Assembly (NCBI GenBank): GCA_002329205.1
Contig: DCTC01000002.1
Location: 248,001 to 312,000 of the forward strand
Source: Candidatus Roizmanbacteria bacterium UBA1450
GTDB taxonomy: Bacteria; Patescibacteriota; Microgenomatia; UBA1406; GWC2-37-13
DNA: 64,000 nt
Reading direction: 5' to 3'
Shown piece by piece: positions 34,045-42,827 of this stretch; within the stretch, counting starts at the first letter, position 1, and every line of letters begins with the position of its first letter. The notes beneath the pieces are model-generated. The model saw only the letters and a list, made by a program, of their open reading frames with translations, was not told the DNA's origin and ran no database searches. The position numbers and the translations under genes were made by a program.

Positions 34045-35154
34045 TTATGGTCTGCTTCCTGTTTGTTTGATCAATTCAAGCGTTTGCTCACCGCAGGTAT
34101 CCCATGAAAATTCTTTTATTCTCTGACTACCTGACTGAACAAGAGTATTATACATATCATGGTCATTCAGTAATAATTCAAATTTTTCATGTAGGTCTTC
34201 AACACTGTTCGGATCAAAATAGAGACAGGCATCACCGCCAATTTCCGGCAGACTTGATGAATGCGAGCTGATTACTGGCGTTTTATGGCTCATTGCTTCG
34301 AGTATCGGAATACCGAATCCTTCATACAAAGACGGCAACACAAAGCAGAAAGCATTGGTATAGAGATCTATCAGAGCACCATCGGAAGCATATCCGGTAA
34401 AAATAATATCCTGTTCAAGGTTGTGACTCTGAGCCACTTCAAAAATTGAATCGAAAAGCCAGCCTTTTTTGCCTGCGAGAACGAGTTTGTATTCCTGATG
34501 ATGTTTCTTAAATTCAGCAAAAGCCCGTATGAGAGTCGGGATATTTTTTCTCGGCTGTAATGTCCCGACATACAAGATATATTTCTTTTTAGACAAACCA
34601 TACTGCTGGAGAGCATTGTCCGCGTCTTTTTTCGATATACGCTTTCTGAAACCATTGTAGACAACGGTGACATGATCTTCATCAATTCCATACCATTTCA
34701 TAATATCTTTCTTGGTTGTTTTGGATACTGCAATAATTGAAGCCGCATGTTCAAGAGAGTATTTGGTCCAGTTCTTAAGTTTAAACAGATCTTTTTTTAG
34801 AAATTCATTTGGAAAAGTAAAAAACGAAAGGTCATGGATGGTTAACACCAAGGGTGCCCTCAAAAATCGAGGAGCGTAATGTGCCGGTGCAAAGAAGACA
34901 TCGACATGAGTTTTAAAAGTCAGGTGAACGGGTAAAAATATCTGGGACCAGAGAATTTTACCGGGTACTACACTGTATGAAAAATATGCGGTTTCTTTCG
35001 GCATAAAATCTTTTGGGGATTCGCGCAGAAATACGTTGAATTGAGTATCTTTCGTTGCTTTTTTTGCAAAATAATGTAATAGTTCCAGTGTATACACAGA
35101 TACACCCACCTGTTTTTCAACATTCGCTTCGTTTCCGTCAACGCCAATAATCAT
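34045..35154 (-). CDS. Family 4 glycosyltransferase
   Basis: 369 residues, GT-B fold, retaining. N terminus MIIGVDGNEANVEKQVGVSV has the glycine-rich acceptor-side loop. The donor-binding half has ILYVGTLQPRKNIPTLIRAF and the E-x7-E motif in PSLYEGFGIPILEAMSHKTP, then GGDACLYFDPNS. Very similar in layout to the next gene upstream, as in mannosyl- or rhamnosyl-transferases of O-antigen clusters. Last gene of the cluster, 3 nt after its neighbour. Sugar specificity cannot be read from the sequence. Confidence 0.9.
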   Translation of the reverse strand: MIIGVDGNEANVEKQVGVSVYTLELLHYFAKKATKDTQFNVFLRESPKDFMPKETAYFSYSVVPGKILWSQIFLPVHLTFKTHVDVFFAPAHYAPRFLRAPLVLTIHDLSFFTFPNEFLKKDLFKLKNWTKYSLEHAASIIAVSKTTKKDIMKWYGIDEDHVTVVYNGFRKRISKKDADNALQQYGLSKKKYILYVGTLQPRKNIPTLIRAFAEFKKHHQEYKLVLAGKKGWLFDSIFEVAQSHNLEQDIIFTGYASDGALIDLYTNAFCFVLPSLYEGFGIPILEAMSHKTPVISSHSSSLPEIGGDACLYFDPNSVEDLHEKFELLLNDHDMYNTLVQSGSQRIKEFSWDTCGEQTLELIKQTGSRP

Positions 35155-35157
35155 AAG

Positions 35158-36264
35158 TTAGGTATGAGAAGTTAATTGTTTGATAAGAGTATTATAGTAT
35201 CGTTCCCAGGTAAAAAATTTTGCACGCTTTTTTCCTTTTTGGATAAGTTCTTTTCGAAGGTCTTCGTCATCAAACAGTCTCTGTATCGCTGAGGAGATCT
35301 CGTGAATTTGCTCGGGATCAAACAAGAGCGCAGCATCTTTTGCAATTTCCGAAAGCGAAGACGTACTGCTTGTTGCCACGGGACATCCATATCTCATGGC
35401 TTCGACTATCGGATATCCGAATCCTTCGTAGAGTGAGGGATAGATAAAAAAATATGCGTTTGCATACAGCTGCGCCAGATCATCATCAGGTACGAATCCG
35501 AGATAGACGATATCGTCTGATTTTTTGTTGTCGTCGTCACCCCAGCCTTTTGGTCCAACGATTACGAGCATGGCTGTAGTGTCGGTATTTTTGAATGCTT
35601 CAATGAGTCTGGAGAGGTTTTTTCTCGGCTCACGTTTTCCGACGGCAAGAATATACGGTTTGCGGATTTGATATCGGTCAAGTAGTTCTGAATTCGGTTG
35701 AATTGCAGGCTCCGAAGTCTCTACACCCGGGTAGTTGACAATAACTTTATGGGAAGGAATAACATATTCCCGAATAAGATCATTTGCTGTGGAGTGTGAA
35801 TCGACAAAAACCAGATCCGATTCGCGAGATACGTGACTGAGTCTTTTTTCCTGTGTATTCAGAATAGTTGGATGTACCGTTTCCGGATATTTTTTAAATA
35901 CGAGGTCATGGACGATTGTTGCTTTCTTCACAGGAAGCGGAGGCTCGGACCAATCAGAAGTAATAAACCAGTCCAGGGAGGCAAGCGGCTTATGATTTGC
36001 CGTTATGATTTTTGCATATGAATGTAAGTCATTGAAAACAATAGATAGCAATGTGGGAGGAAATGGGTATTGTTCTACTTGGAATCCTTTTCCGGTAATT
36101 GCTGTTTTCAAGACAGGATCCAGTCGTTGCCTCAATGAGGAAAAAAAGAAAGTCCAGTTATTGGTTTTATCAAAAGAAAGAATTGCTCGTACGAGCCCTT
36201 CAGTAAACCGGCTGACTCCAGAACCGTTATACACAATTTGTGAAATGTCGATGCCGATATTCAT
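35158..36264 (-). CDS. Family 4 glycosyltransferase
   Basis: 368 residues, GT-B fold. N terminus NIGIDISQIVYNGSGVSRFT, HDLVFKKYPETVHPTIL in the acceptor half, AVGKREPRKNLSRLIEAFKN at the start of the donor half and E-x7-E in PSLYEGFGYPIVEAMRYGCP. It ends with a helix-rich segment KRAKFFTWERYYNTLIKQL, typical of WbaZ/MtfB-like mannosyltransferases. Third gene from the end of the cluster, 10 bp from the upstream gene. Probably a paralogue of the 34045 gene through old duplication (inference from shared layout). Confidence 0.9.
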   Translation of the reverse strand: MNIGIDISQIVYNGSGVSRFTEGLVRAILSFDKTNNWTFFFSSLRQRLDPVLKTAITGKGFQVEQYPFPPTLLSIVFNDLHSYAKIITANHKPLASLDWFITSDWSEPPLPVKKATIVHDLVFKKYPETVHPTILNTQEKRLSHVSRESDLVFVDSHSTANDLIREYVIPSHKVIVNYPGVETSEPAIQPNSELLDRYQIRKPYILAVGKREPRKNLSRLIEAFKNTDTTAMLVIVGPKGWGDDDNKKSDDIVYLGFVPDDDLAQLYANAYFFIYPSLYEGFGYPIVEAMRYGCPVATSSTSSLSEIAKDAALLFDPEQIHEISSAIQRLFDDEDLRKELIQKGKKRAKFFTWERYYNTLIKQLTSHT

Positions 36265-36274
36265 GTGAATTTGT

Positions 36275-37492
36275 TTAGTAATTTTCTATATGATGCTGTG
36301 TAATGACTGACTGATAAACTTTTTCCAGTTTTTTTGCTATGGCTTTCCAGCTGAATTTGTTTTTAACATGCTCGTATGCTTTCTTTTGAATATCTTTGTA
36401 CAACTTTGTGTCGTTTATGATTTCTACGGTTTTGTTAACAAAATCGGCAGGGTTGTTGGCGATAAGTACATGTTCACCGTCCGCTACACCCAGTCCTTCA
36501 ACACCAACTGGAGTTGAGATCACCGGTAATCCGGCTGCCATGCTGGCCAGTATCTTGAGACGTGTACCGCCTGGTCCGAAAATGGGAGCGATAAAGACAG
36601 TCGCTGAATGATAAAGATCTTTGACAGCCTTCTCATCTCCCGGGTCAAGATTTATGATTTGAATATTTTGATGAGCTTCATTGATGAGCTTTTCTCCTAC
36701 ATTCTGCCCCGCAATTATCAGTTCCAACTCTGGTAGTTTCTTGTTCAATTCCGGAAAGACATGGTGGATCAAATATTGGGCAGCTTCAACATTCTGCAGC
36801 CAGAAAAAATTACCCAAGAACAACAGTTGAGGGTTTTTTTTCTGATTGTCCGGAAGTCTTGAAACAAACATTTCATCTCCTGCCCCATTCGGGATGATTA
36901 CGGGTTCAATAGATGGAAGTATGCGCTGAATTTCCGTTTTATCAAATTCGGAGACCGTTGCGACAAGATCAGCCTTTTCCCAATAATGTTTTTCCCAGTA
37001 TTTTAATTTTAGTATATCCAGATTCAAAGGTGCTCTGAGCAAAGCGGGAAGGGATGCAATGTAGTGCTGATATACCTTGTACTCGATGGTTTGTTCTACG
37101 AGTAATACCGGTACATCTGTCTTTGGAATATGCGGCATGATATAGAACGTTTCAGCATGTATGACATCAAAGGTGTCATTGGCAAGCAGTTCTTTAATTT
37201 TTTCAACTGCCTCTTGGGAGTAGTTGCGAACGATAAGGAAGGGCAAATCAGAAAAAACAGCCTTTAAAATATTATTTATTTGCCAGGGTTTTTTCGGACG
37301 TTTGCACAGATGGATTTCCGTACAGTAGGATTTCAGATGCTTTGCATATTTTTTTTCCTGTTCATCTTTATACAAAGAGACAAGAGTAATGGAGTGATTT
37401 TGAGCCAAATATTTGAGTAAATACAGTGTGCGGATCTGACCCCCTGATGCGGGAGGATACGGCAAGTACGGAGTCAGCATCAATATTTTCAT
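36275..37492 (-). CDS. Family 4 glycosyltransferase
   Basis: 405 residues. The N-terminal half, LMLTPYLPYPPASGGQIRTL, has the GG-x-R loop of GT4 enzymes. DVIHAETFYIMPH and DLVATVSEFDKTEIQ follow. The donor half has LLFLGNFFWLQNVEAAQYLI and FIAPIFGPGGTRLKILASMA with GLPVISTPVGVEGL, where the usual first Glu of E-x7-E is replaced by a Gly/Arg-rich loop common in this subgroup. Member of the surface polysaccharide cluster, 20 bp after the membrane glycosyltransferase. Confidence 0.88.
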   Translation of the reverse strand: MKILMLTPYLPYPPASGGQIRTLYLLKYLAQNHSITLVSLYKDEQEKKYAKHLKSYCTEIHLCKRPKKPWQINNILKAVFSDLPFLIVRNYSQEAVEKIKELLANDTFDVIHAETFYIMPHIPKTDVPVLLVEQTIEYKVYQHYIASLPALLRAPLNLDILKLKYWEKHYWEKADLVATVSEFDKTEIQRILPSIEPVIIPNGAGDEMFVSRLPDNQKKNPQLLFLGNFFWLQNVEAAQYLIHHVFPELNKKLPELELIIAGQNVGEKLINEAHQNIQIINLDPGDEKAVKDLYHSATVFIAPIFGPGGTRLKILASMAAGLPVISTPVGVEGLGVADGEHVLIANNPADFVNKTVEIINDTKLYKDIQKKAYEHVKNKFSWKAIAKKLEKVYQSVITQHHIENY

Positions 37493-37512
37493 TCTTTTTG
37501 TCTGAAGAATTG

Positions 37513-38946
37513 TTAAAGCTCAACCATGGTGAAAAGTTCATTTTCGACAACAATTACATATCCTTCTTCTTTTAACGTTTGGATCAGATCGGGATTTGTT
37601 GTTACCAGATACTCGTATCCCAGCTCTTTCAGCTCATTTGGCGGCTTGTAGACTGCAGGAGCACCCTTCCTGTCAGCAAGATACAAAAGCGTAGTATCAC
37701 CGAGACGGTCAGTTACGATTCTATCATCAGGTTCTGTGAAAATTTTGATAAGCTCCGCAATACGGGGAAGATCATTGGGATAGTTATAATAATCCTTGAC
37801 TTTGTAATAGGAAAAGAATGCACCAAACAGAAATACAACTGCTATAGTCGGGTAGAGAAGCACTTTGTGAATATATTTGTTCGGCAGTTCGAGGATTTGG
37901 GCAATTCCCACACCTGAAATCAGAGCTATTGCAGGAAGTAATACGGTCTGATAATACTCATGCTGCACATTCCCGCCCTGAAAGGTAAAGAGATATACGA
38001 ACCCGGAGAAAAAGATACTGTGGATAAATAGTCTTTTATATCTCCCCACGAATCCTGCAACAAAGAAAAACACTCCATATATACCGAGAATTGCCAAACC
38101 AATACGTTCCATAAACATCCATCTGAAAAAAGCCGGTCTAAAGAATATTTCCCGTGGCCCTTCAAAAGTATTGACGGTCGTAAATAGCCATGTGCTGGCA
38201 GGGATACCTTCCGGAAACTGGGTGATATAAACTCTCCATGCGACAAACGGCAAAAGCGCCAGTATGAAATAGTAATATGGTTTCCAGTTTTTGAACACAT
38301 CAAATTTATAGGAAACGAGAAAGAGATACACTGCTGTCAAACCGTAAAAAATGGTTGTCGGTTTGGTGAGAATAGAAAGTGCAAAAAATATTCCTCCCAG
38401 TGTAAAAAGGATGATGGCACGATCTTTTCTTTGAACAGCATGATACAAAAAAAGCAATGAAAGCATCATGAAAGAGACGGCAGTCGTTTCCGGTAATATC
38501 ACGCGCGAAAAGAAAACAAAATACGGAAATAGTGCAAAAATGAGAGCTGTCGCAATTGCTGCTATCCGGTTTTTTTCCTTTAAGGCAAAATAATACAGCA
38601 CTGCAATCGTTATCAAAGAAAATACAGCTGAAGTTAGTCGTCCATAAATTTCAAGTGAGGTAATCGGGAGATAACGATATAAAGATGCAAATATCGCATT
38701 ATATATAGGTAATTCGACCATTCTCAATCCTTCAGGATTTTCATAACCGGTTTGGATGCTTGAGATATCATCATAAGTTGGCTTGAGGAGATTGATCCCT
38801 TCACGACTAAAATTGCGGGCAACTGCGGCCGTGTCTACCTGTCTCCACGAATGAAGATCAGCAAGAGGAGTATTAATTTTGTAAAGTCTTAACCCAAGAG
38901 CAATAACAAGAATAATTGCCAATATAATATAATCATTTTTTTTCAT
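37513..38946 (-). CDS. Membrane glycosyltransferase, ArnT/PMT (GT39/GT83-like)
   Basis: 477 residues with about ten membrane segments. The first luminal/periplasmic loop carries ADLHSWRQVDTAAVARNFSR, matching the acidic/His catalytic loop of GT-C enzymes that use polyprenyl-phosphate sugars. RVILPETTAVSFMMLSLLFL is typical of the next helices. A soluble C-terminal part of about 90 residues (EPDDRIVTDRLGDTTLLYLA) ends the protein. It likely transfers a sugar from undecaprenyl-phosphate to a surface glycan or protein. It lies between the ligase-like gene and three GT4 genes. Confidence 0.82.
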   Translation of the reverse strand: MKKNDYIILAIILVIALGLRLYKINTPLADLHSWRQVDTAAVARNFSREGINLLKPTYDDISSIQTGYENPEGLRMVELPIYNAIFASLYRYLPITSLEIYGRLTSAVFSLITIAVLYYFALKEKNRIAAIATALIFALFPYFVFFSRVILPETTAVSFMMLSLLFLYHAVQRKDRAIILFTLGGIFFALSILTKPTTIFYGLTAVYLFLVSYKFDVFKNWKPYYYFILALLPFVAWRVYITQFPEGIPASTWLFTTVNTFEGPREIFFRPAFFRWMFMERIGLAILGIYGVFFFVAGFVGRYKRLFIHSIFFSGFVYLFTFQGGNVQHEYYQTVLLPAIALISGVGIAQILELPNKYIHKVLLYPTIAVVFLFGAFFSYYKVKDYYNYPNDLPRIAELIKIFTEPDDRIVTDRLGDTTLLYLADRKGAPAVYKPPNELKELGYEYLVTTNPDLIQTLKEEGYVIVVENELFTMVEL

Positions 38947-38959
38947 ATGACCGTGAATA

Positions 38960-40510
38960 TTAAATCTTTAGTTTTTCAGCGTGAATTTTCTTGACGAAAA
39001 ACGGAACACCTGCATAGAATAATCCTGCTACAAGCCAGAATGTGTATGCGAGCTTGGATGCTTCAAAAATATCGATATAAGAGGCATTGATAAATACTCC
39101 CATAAAGGCAAATACGAACGAATGAAAGAGGAATGAATTTTTCCGGGTCATATGTCTTGCACTTTGCCACACACGCCATGCAATCGCGGTAAATATGGCA
39201 AGAAATGCTGTTGTGCCAATTAGACCCATTTCACCCAGCCATCGTAGGTAATCTCCATCAGTTGCTTCTCCCAATGATGAAGGGCCGCTTCCTAGCAACA
39301 AATTTCTGTTAAAGGCAGCAAATGCACGAGGCCAGGATACCTGAAATCTGGTGGATATCGAAATGTCAGGCAGGTATTTCGTAACTGGTATTTGTCGGGA
39401 AAATATTTGATCAACAGCGGCGTTTATTTCTTCGGGCGAATATTTTTTTCCTGAACGTTCTGCTTCCTCAACAAGTGCTTCTCGAATTTGTTTTCTGGCT
39501 GCCTGTTCTTCTTCCGGTTTCACTTCAGTACCTCCTGGAACCGGAATTGCGGGGATTCCGCCTTTGGATCCGAAGTCTCCGGGAGGCAGATCATCAGGCT
39601 GAAGTTTTCGAGCAACAAATGTCTCTCCTGTTTCACTGTCTACAAAGACTTTAGACTGCTGAAAAGTCCGGGTAAGACGATTCGAGAGATTGTCTGAAAG
39701 GGGAGTTAGTATCGCAGTTGCTATCAGAACAAACAATAAAATTTTGAATTTACGTATATATATGAGAAATAAAGATATGGACATGAGATACGCGATATAA
39801 GATGCACGTGATGCGGTGAGTACCAGCACGCCAAGCGCAAGCATAAATAACGCTAAATATATTTTTTTACCTGAATACAGATAATATCCGATCACGATCG
39901 GCATCAGAAGGATAAGGTATGCGGCAAGATCATAATGTCCTGCAAAGGTCGATGAGACACGTGCCCAGGAATCAAGAATAAGCAGATAGCCTTTTGCATA
40001 TTCGGGATTCATTGTCTGCACGGCAGGCCATCCGAGGAACTTTTGTCCGTATCCATAGACTGATACGATGGCAAGCACGATAAATATGAGTTTCAGATAC
40101 AGGAGAAAATCCTTTTTTGATCTGATCGTTGCGAAAATTACAAAAAATATCAACATGTATTCAATACGTCGGGCGCTATGTAAAAAGCCGAGATGATCTA
40201 TGATGACAGTACCCTGAACATAATAACCCCAGAGAAATGAAGCGAATACTGCAGCCCAAAAGATAAAAAACAGCCAGAACATGTTCCATGGGACAGTAAG
40301 CTTTTTCCGGAAAAACTGAATAGCAAACGCAACCCCCATAATAGCTACATATATATCCTCCAGTCGTATTGCAATAAAAGTGTAGTTGATCATCCGGAGC
40401 GGAAGTTTCGGATATAACGGAATTATAAAAATAAAGCCGATTACAAGTATTTTGAGAAGGTGTTTGTCAAGCCATTGAAGCGATTGTTTGAGCTTTTCCA
40501 TAAGTTTCAA
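38960..40510 (-). CDS. O-antigen ligase/polymerase-like membrane protein
   Basis: 516 residues (513 from the alternative ATG at 40501) with about ten membrane segments. The Wzy_C region is visible: VLVLTASRASYIAYLMSISL and the large extracytoplasmic loop before LLLGSGPSSLGEA. That loop is unusually long, about 130 residues, with Pro/Gly-rich linkers (PPGDFGSKGGIPAIPVPGG) and a helical EEINAAVDQIFSRQ part. Such proteins join or polymerise lipid-linked oligosaccharides at the outer face. The 5' end overlaps the upstream GT2 gene by up to 44 bp. Whether it is ligase or polymerase cannot be decided. Confidence 0.8.
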   Translation of the reverse strand: MKLMEKLKQSLQWLDKHLLKILVIGFIFIIPLYPKLPLRMINYTFIAIRLEDIYVAIMGVAFAIQFFRKKLTVPWNMFWLFFIFWAAVFASFLWGYYVQGTVIIDHLGFLHSARRIEYMLIFFVIFATIRSKKDFLLYLKLIFIVLAIVSVYGYGQKFLGWPAVQTMNPEYAKGYLLILDSWARVSSTFAGHYDLAAYLILLMPIVIGYYLYSGKKIYLALFMLALGVLVLTASRASYIAYLMSISLFLIYIRKFKILLFVLIATAILTPLSDNLSNRLTRTFQQSKVFVDSETGETFVARKLQPDDLPPGDFGSKGGIPAIPVPGGTEVKPEEEQAARKQIREALVEEAERSGKKYSPEEINAAVDQIFSRQIPVTKYLPDISISTRFQVSWPRAFAAFNRNLLLGSGPSSLGEATDGDYLRWLGEMGLIGTTAFLAIFTAIAWRVWQSARHMTRKNSFLFHSFVFAFMGVFINASYIDIFEASKLAYTFWLVAGLFYAGVPFFVKKIHAEKLKI

Positions 40511-41384
40511 TTAAATAAGTTCTTCCGGTCATTTTGCCAAGAAGTATAGCGAGCTGTGCTTTCAATTGTAACATAAGCTTCAGAAGAGTAACAGTAAATG
40601 GACCATAATGCTTTTTATAAAAATATAAAAAACCTCTATACACTTGGAGTATCGGATAGGTTTTTCCTGCACTCGAAGCTGACCCGAGATGAATAAAGCG
40701 AGCCTGCGGGATAAAATAGGTACTGAATCCTTTTTGACGGGATCTATAAAGTAAATCAATTTCTTCCATGTACATAAATATTTCCTCATCAAACCCTCCT
40801 ATAGTTTCAAAAGTTGATTTTTTTGTCATAATGCATGCTCCTGATACCCAGTCGACTTGTTTGACGTTGTTTGGAGAGTACCTCGTGAGCCCCCAGTAAT
40901 CACCACGCAGAAACAATGCTCCGAATACCACAGGAAGCGTATAAAAAGGGCCGCTGGAAGGCTGATCAGATAGGTCCTTGTTCAGCAGTTTTCCACCGAC
41001 AAAATGTGCGGTTTGTTCATGATCTTTAAGGTAGCGGAGAAGGTTATCAATTCCGTTTTCCTGAACAATAATGTCTGAGTTCAGAAAGAGTAAATAGGAT
41101 CCTTTTGCTTGTTTGGATGCGATGTTATTTCCTTTTGAAAAGCCAGTGTTTTCCTTACTCTCTATGATTTTGAGACTTGCATGTTTTTTTGCAAGCTTTT
41201 TCAGCATCTGTACGGAATCATCAGTAGAGGCGTTGTCGAGGACGATTATTTCATACCGATCTTTACTGAGCTCTGTAGATTGGTAAATAGATTCGATTGT
41301 TTGCCGTGTCAGAGCTTCCGTATTGTATGAAAGGATGATGATAGAAAGCTCCGGTTGCGCTTCTGAACGGTTGTTTACAGCCAT
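40467..41384 (-). CDS. Family 2 glycosyltransferase, rhamnosyltransferase-like
   Basis: 305 residues of the WbbL/GT2 type. N terminus PELSIIILSYNTEALTRQTI, then IIVLDNASTDDSVQML, GFSKGNNIASKQAKGSYLLF, LNSDI as metal site, VDWVSGACIMTKKSTFETIG and GGFDEEIFMYMEEIDLLYRS. WVSGA and the acidic EEID loop are usual for rhamnosyl- and galactofuranosyl-transferases. First gene of the polysaccharide cluster, with TATAAT 7 nt before the ATG. The RmlC-like gene at 42013 may supply an activated 6-deoxysugar (inference). Confidence 0.9.
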   Translation of the reverse strand: MAVNNRSEAQPELSIIILSYNTEALTRQTIESIYQSTELSKDRYEIIVLDNASTDDSVQMLKKLAKKHASLKIIESKENTGFSKGNNIASKQAKGSYLLFLNSDIIVQENGIDNLLRYLKDHEQTAHFVGGKLLNKDLSDQPSSGPFYTLPVVFGALFLRGDYWGLTRYSPNNVKQVDWVSGACIMTKKSTFETIGGFDEEIFMYMEEIDLLYRSRQKGFSTYFIPQARFIHLGSASSAGKTYPILQVYRGFLYFYKKHYGPFTVTLLKLMLQLKAQLAILLGKMTGRTYLIETYGKAQTIASMA

Positions 41385-41391
41385 AGAATAT

Positions 41392-41397
41392 ATTATA
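41392..41397 (-). promoter_or_regulatory. -10 box of the polysaccharide cluster
   Basis: TATAAT on the minus strand, 7 nt before the first gene's ATG. All six downstream cluster genes lie within overlaps or gaps of at most 20 bp, so this may drive the whole cluster. Confidence 0.6.
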
Positions 41398-41452
41398 ATT
41401 CATAAGTCGTATATCGTGTAGCGGTGAGTTCATTATACGTTGAACGGGGTTT

Positions 41453-41528
41453 GGCTGAGTAGCTCAGTGGTTAGAGCGATCGTTTCATAAGCGATAGGTC
41501 GAGAGTTCGACTCTCTCCTCAGCCACCA
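41453..41528 (+). tRNA. tRNA with CAT anticodon (elongator Met, or Ile-lysidine)
   Basis: A full cloverleaf of 76 nt: acceptor GGCTGAG/CTCAGCC, D arm GCTC/GAGC, anticodon stem ATCGT/GCGAT with loop TTCATAA, T arm GAGAG/CTCTC with TTCGACT. CCA is encoded. The G1-C72 pair and lack of the GGG/CCC anticodon stem exclude initiator tRNA. CAT can be Met or, after TilS modification, Ile; sequence alone does not settle it. ACCA of the 3' end also begins a 7-bp hairpin (ACCAAAA/TTTTGGT, 41525-41543). Confidence 0.95.
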
Positions 41529-41591
41529 AAATTGACTTTTGGTCTATAGACGTTAGTCGTTGGTATTCTTGATTGATACGCTCCAAACATT

Positions 41592-41975
41592 ATGACTTCA
41601 TTATTTTCATTCTCAGGCACGGTATTCCGCCATCTTGGACGAGGAAAGGAACTGGGTTATCCGACGGCAAATATTCAGATTGATCAAGACACTCCGGAAG
41701 GTATTTATGTCGGTTATGCAAGGATTTCCGGCCGATCATATCCGGCACTGATTTTTGTAGGACGACCTTTGACATTCGGTGAAACAGACAAAAAAGCAGA
41801 GGTATATATTCTAGATTTTGATCAGGATATTTACGAAATGAACGTCGATGTTTCAGTTATGAAAAAACTCCGGGAAAACCTGAAATTTGATTCACAGGAA
41901 GCTTTGATTTCACAAATGCAGCAGGATGAACGGGATGCGAGGGAATACTTTAACACAAACAAAGATCTTACCTGA
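41592..41975 (+). CDS. Free-standing riboflavin kinase domain
   Basis: 127 residues equal to the C-terminal flavokinase half of bifunctional RibF. Motifs are GRGKELGYPTANI (metal/ATP loop, about 17-29), EGIYVGYARISGRSYPALIF, the GETDKKAEVYILDFDQDIYE strand pair and a C-terminal helix with MQQDERDAREYF. It converts riboflavin to FMN. The N-terminal FMN adenylyltransferase domain is missing here, so FAD must come from another gene or be imported. Follows the tRNA; 37 bp before the RmlC-like gene. It ends with TGA. Confidence 0.88.
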   Translation: MTSLFSFSGTVFRHLGRGKELGYPTANIQIDQDTPEGIYVGYARISGRSYPALIFVGRPLTFGETDKKAEVYILDFDQDIYEMNVDVSVMKKLRENLKFDSQEALISQMQQDERDAREYFNTNKDLT

Positions 41976-41998
41976 TAGCTCTTATCGTGGTTTTCAGT

Positions 41999-42004
41999 TA
42001 TAAT
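41999..42004 (+). promoter_or_regulatory. -10 box of RmlC-like gene
   Basis: TATAAT with 8 nt to the ATG; no clear -35. Confidence 0.6.
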
Positions 42005-42012
42005 CTGTACAT

Positions 42013-42612
42013 ATGAATACTACTTTTACACTGGACAACGCTTTACCTATTGAAGATTCAATTTACAAAACGGGTATAGAAGGGCTTTTGTATATAGACA
42101 GAAAATTATTAGGTGACGATCGCGGTTTTTTCTCCGAAGTAGCACACATTCCATCTATTCAGAAAGTTACTGGGACGGACTTTTCGATAAAGCAAATAAA
42201 CCATGCCCGATCTGAAAAAGATGTCGTACGCGGAATTCACGCTGAAGATTGGAATAAATTTATATTTATTACATCAGGAAAAGCATTTTGTGCTATAGCA
42301 GATCTCCGTCCGGATTCTCCGACATTTAAAAAAACCGAAACATTTGTATTGGGATTTGATGAGGGTTCGTTACATGGTGGTCTATTTGTGCCGCGAGGAC
42401 TCGGGAATTCTGTTGCGGTACTCGAGGGACCGCTTGAATATATTTATTTTGTTGACAAGCTGTATAGCGAAAGAGATCCCTCAGGAGATGTTGCTGTCTC
42501 TTTATTTGATCCTGAACTGGCGATCGAATGGCCAATTGCTAGAGAACAAATGATTATTTCGGAGCGGGACAAGAATGCTGTTACTGTGGAAGAGAAGTTC
42601 GATACAGTATAA
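42013..42612 (+). CDS. dTDP-sugar 3,5-epimerase-like cupin (RmlC family)
   Basis: 199 residues, a double-stranded beta-helix. Family features are DDRGFFSEV, FSIKQINHARSEKDVVRGIH with the catalytic His region (RG-[LI]-H), FIFITSGKAFCAIADLRPDS and DEGSLHGGLFVPRGLGNSVA. In RmlC the last motif is normally P-GFAHGF; here the second histidine is replaced (PRGLGNS). The enzyme may therefore be a 3- or 5-epimerase variant, a ketoisomerase or inactive. TDP-rhamnose synthesis for the neighbouring glycan cluster is the natural guess. Other rml genes are not in the window. Confidence 0.7.
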   Translation: MNTTFTLDNALPIEDSIYKTGIEGLLYIDRKLLGDDRGFFSEVAHIPSIQKVTGTDFSIKQINHARSEKDVVRGIHAEDWNKFIFITSGKAFCAIADLRPDSPTFKKTETFVLGFDEGSLHGGLFVPRGLGNSVAVLEGPLEYIYFVDKLYSERDPSGDVAVSLFDPELAIEWPIAREQMIISERDKNAVTVEEKFDTV

Positions 42613-42627
42613 CATTTCGTTTTTCAG

Positions 42628-42718
42628 CATCTACTTCAAGCCAGCAATTTTAATCTTCAAAAACCTCTAAATAAATTCAGAGTGATAGAATATTTACCAT
42701 TTTTTCCATCTACTTCAA
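42628..42718 (+). repeat. Pair of 12-bp direct repeats
   Basis: CATCTACTTCAA occurs at 42628-42639 and 42707-42718 in the intergenic region between the RmlC-like gene and rarA. Only two copies; not a CRISPR. Confidence 0.7.
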
Positions 42719-42726
42719 ATCCGTTC

Positions 42727-42806
42727 GATATCATTTTTTAAAGCTCAGTGGGCGTGCTCGTTATGAAGTCTCATGCGTACCTCCCAAGTCGCAAAAAAAT
42801 GATATC
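42727..42806. repeat. Long-loop inverted repeat between convergent genes
   Basis: GATATCATTTTTT (42727-42739) and AAAAAAATGATATC (42793-42806) are complementary arms around a 53-nt GC-richer loop. It lies in the 215-bp gap where the RmlC-like gene and rarA converge. The A/T runs could help terminate transcription from both sides, or the loop may encode a small structured RNA. Confidence 0.5.
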
Positions 42807-42827
42807 TTCACTCTTTTATTAATTTTA

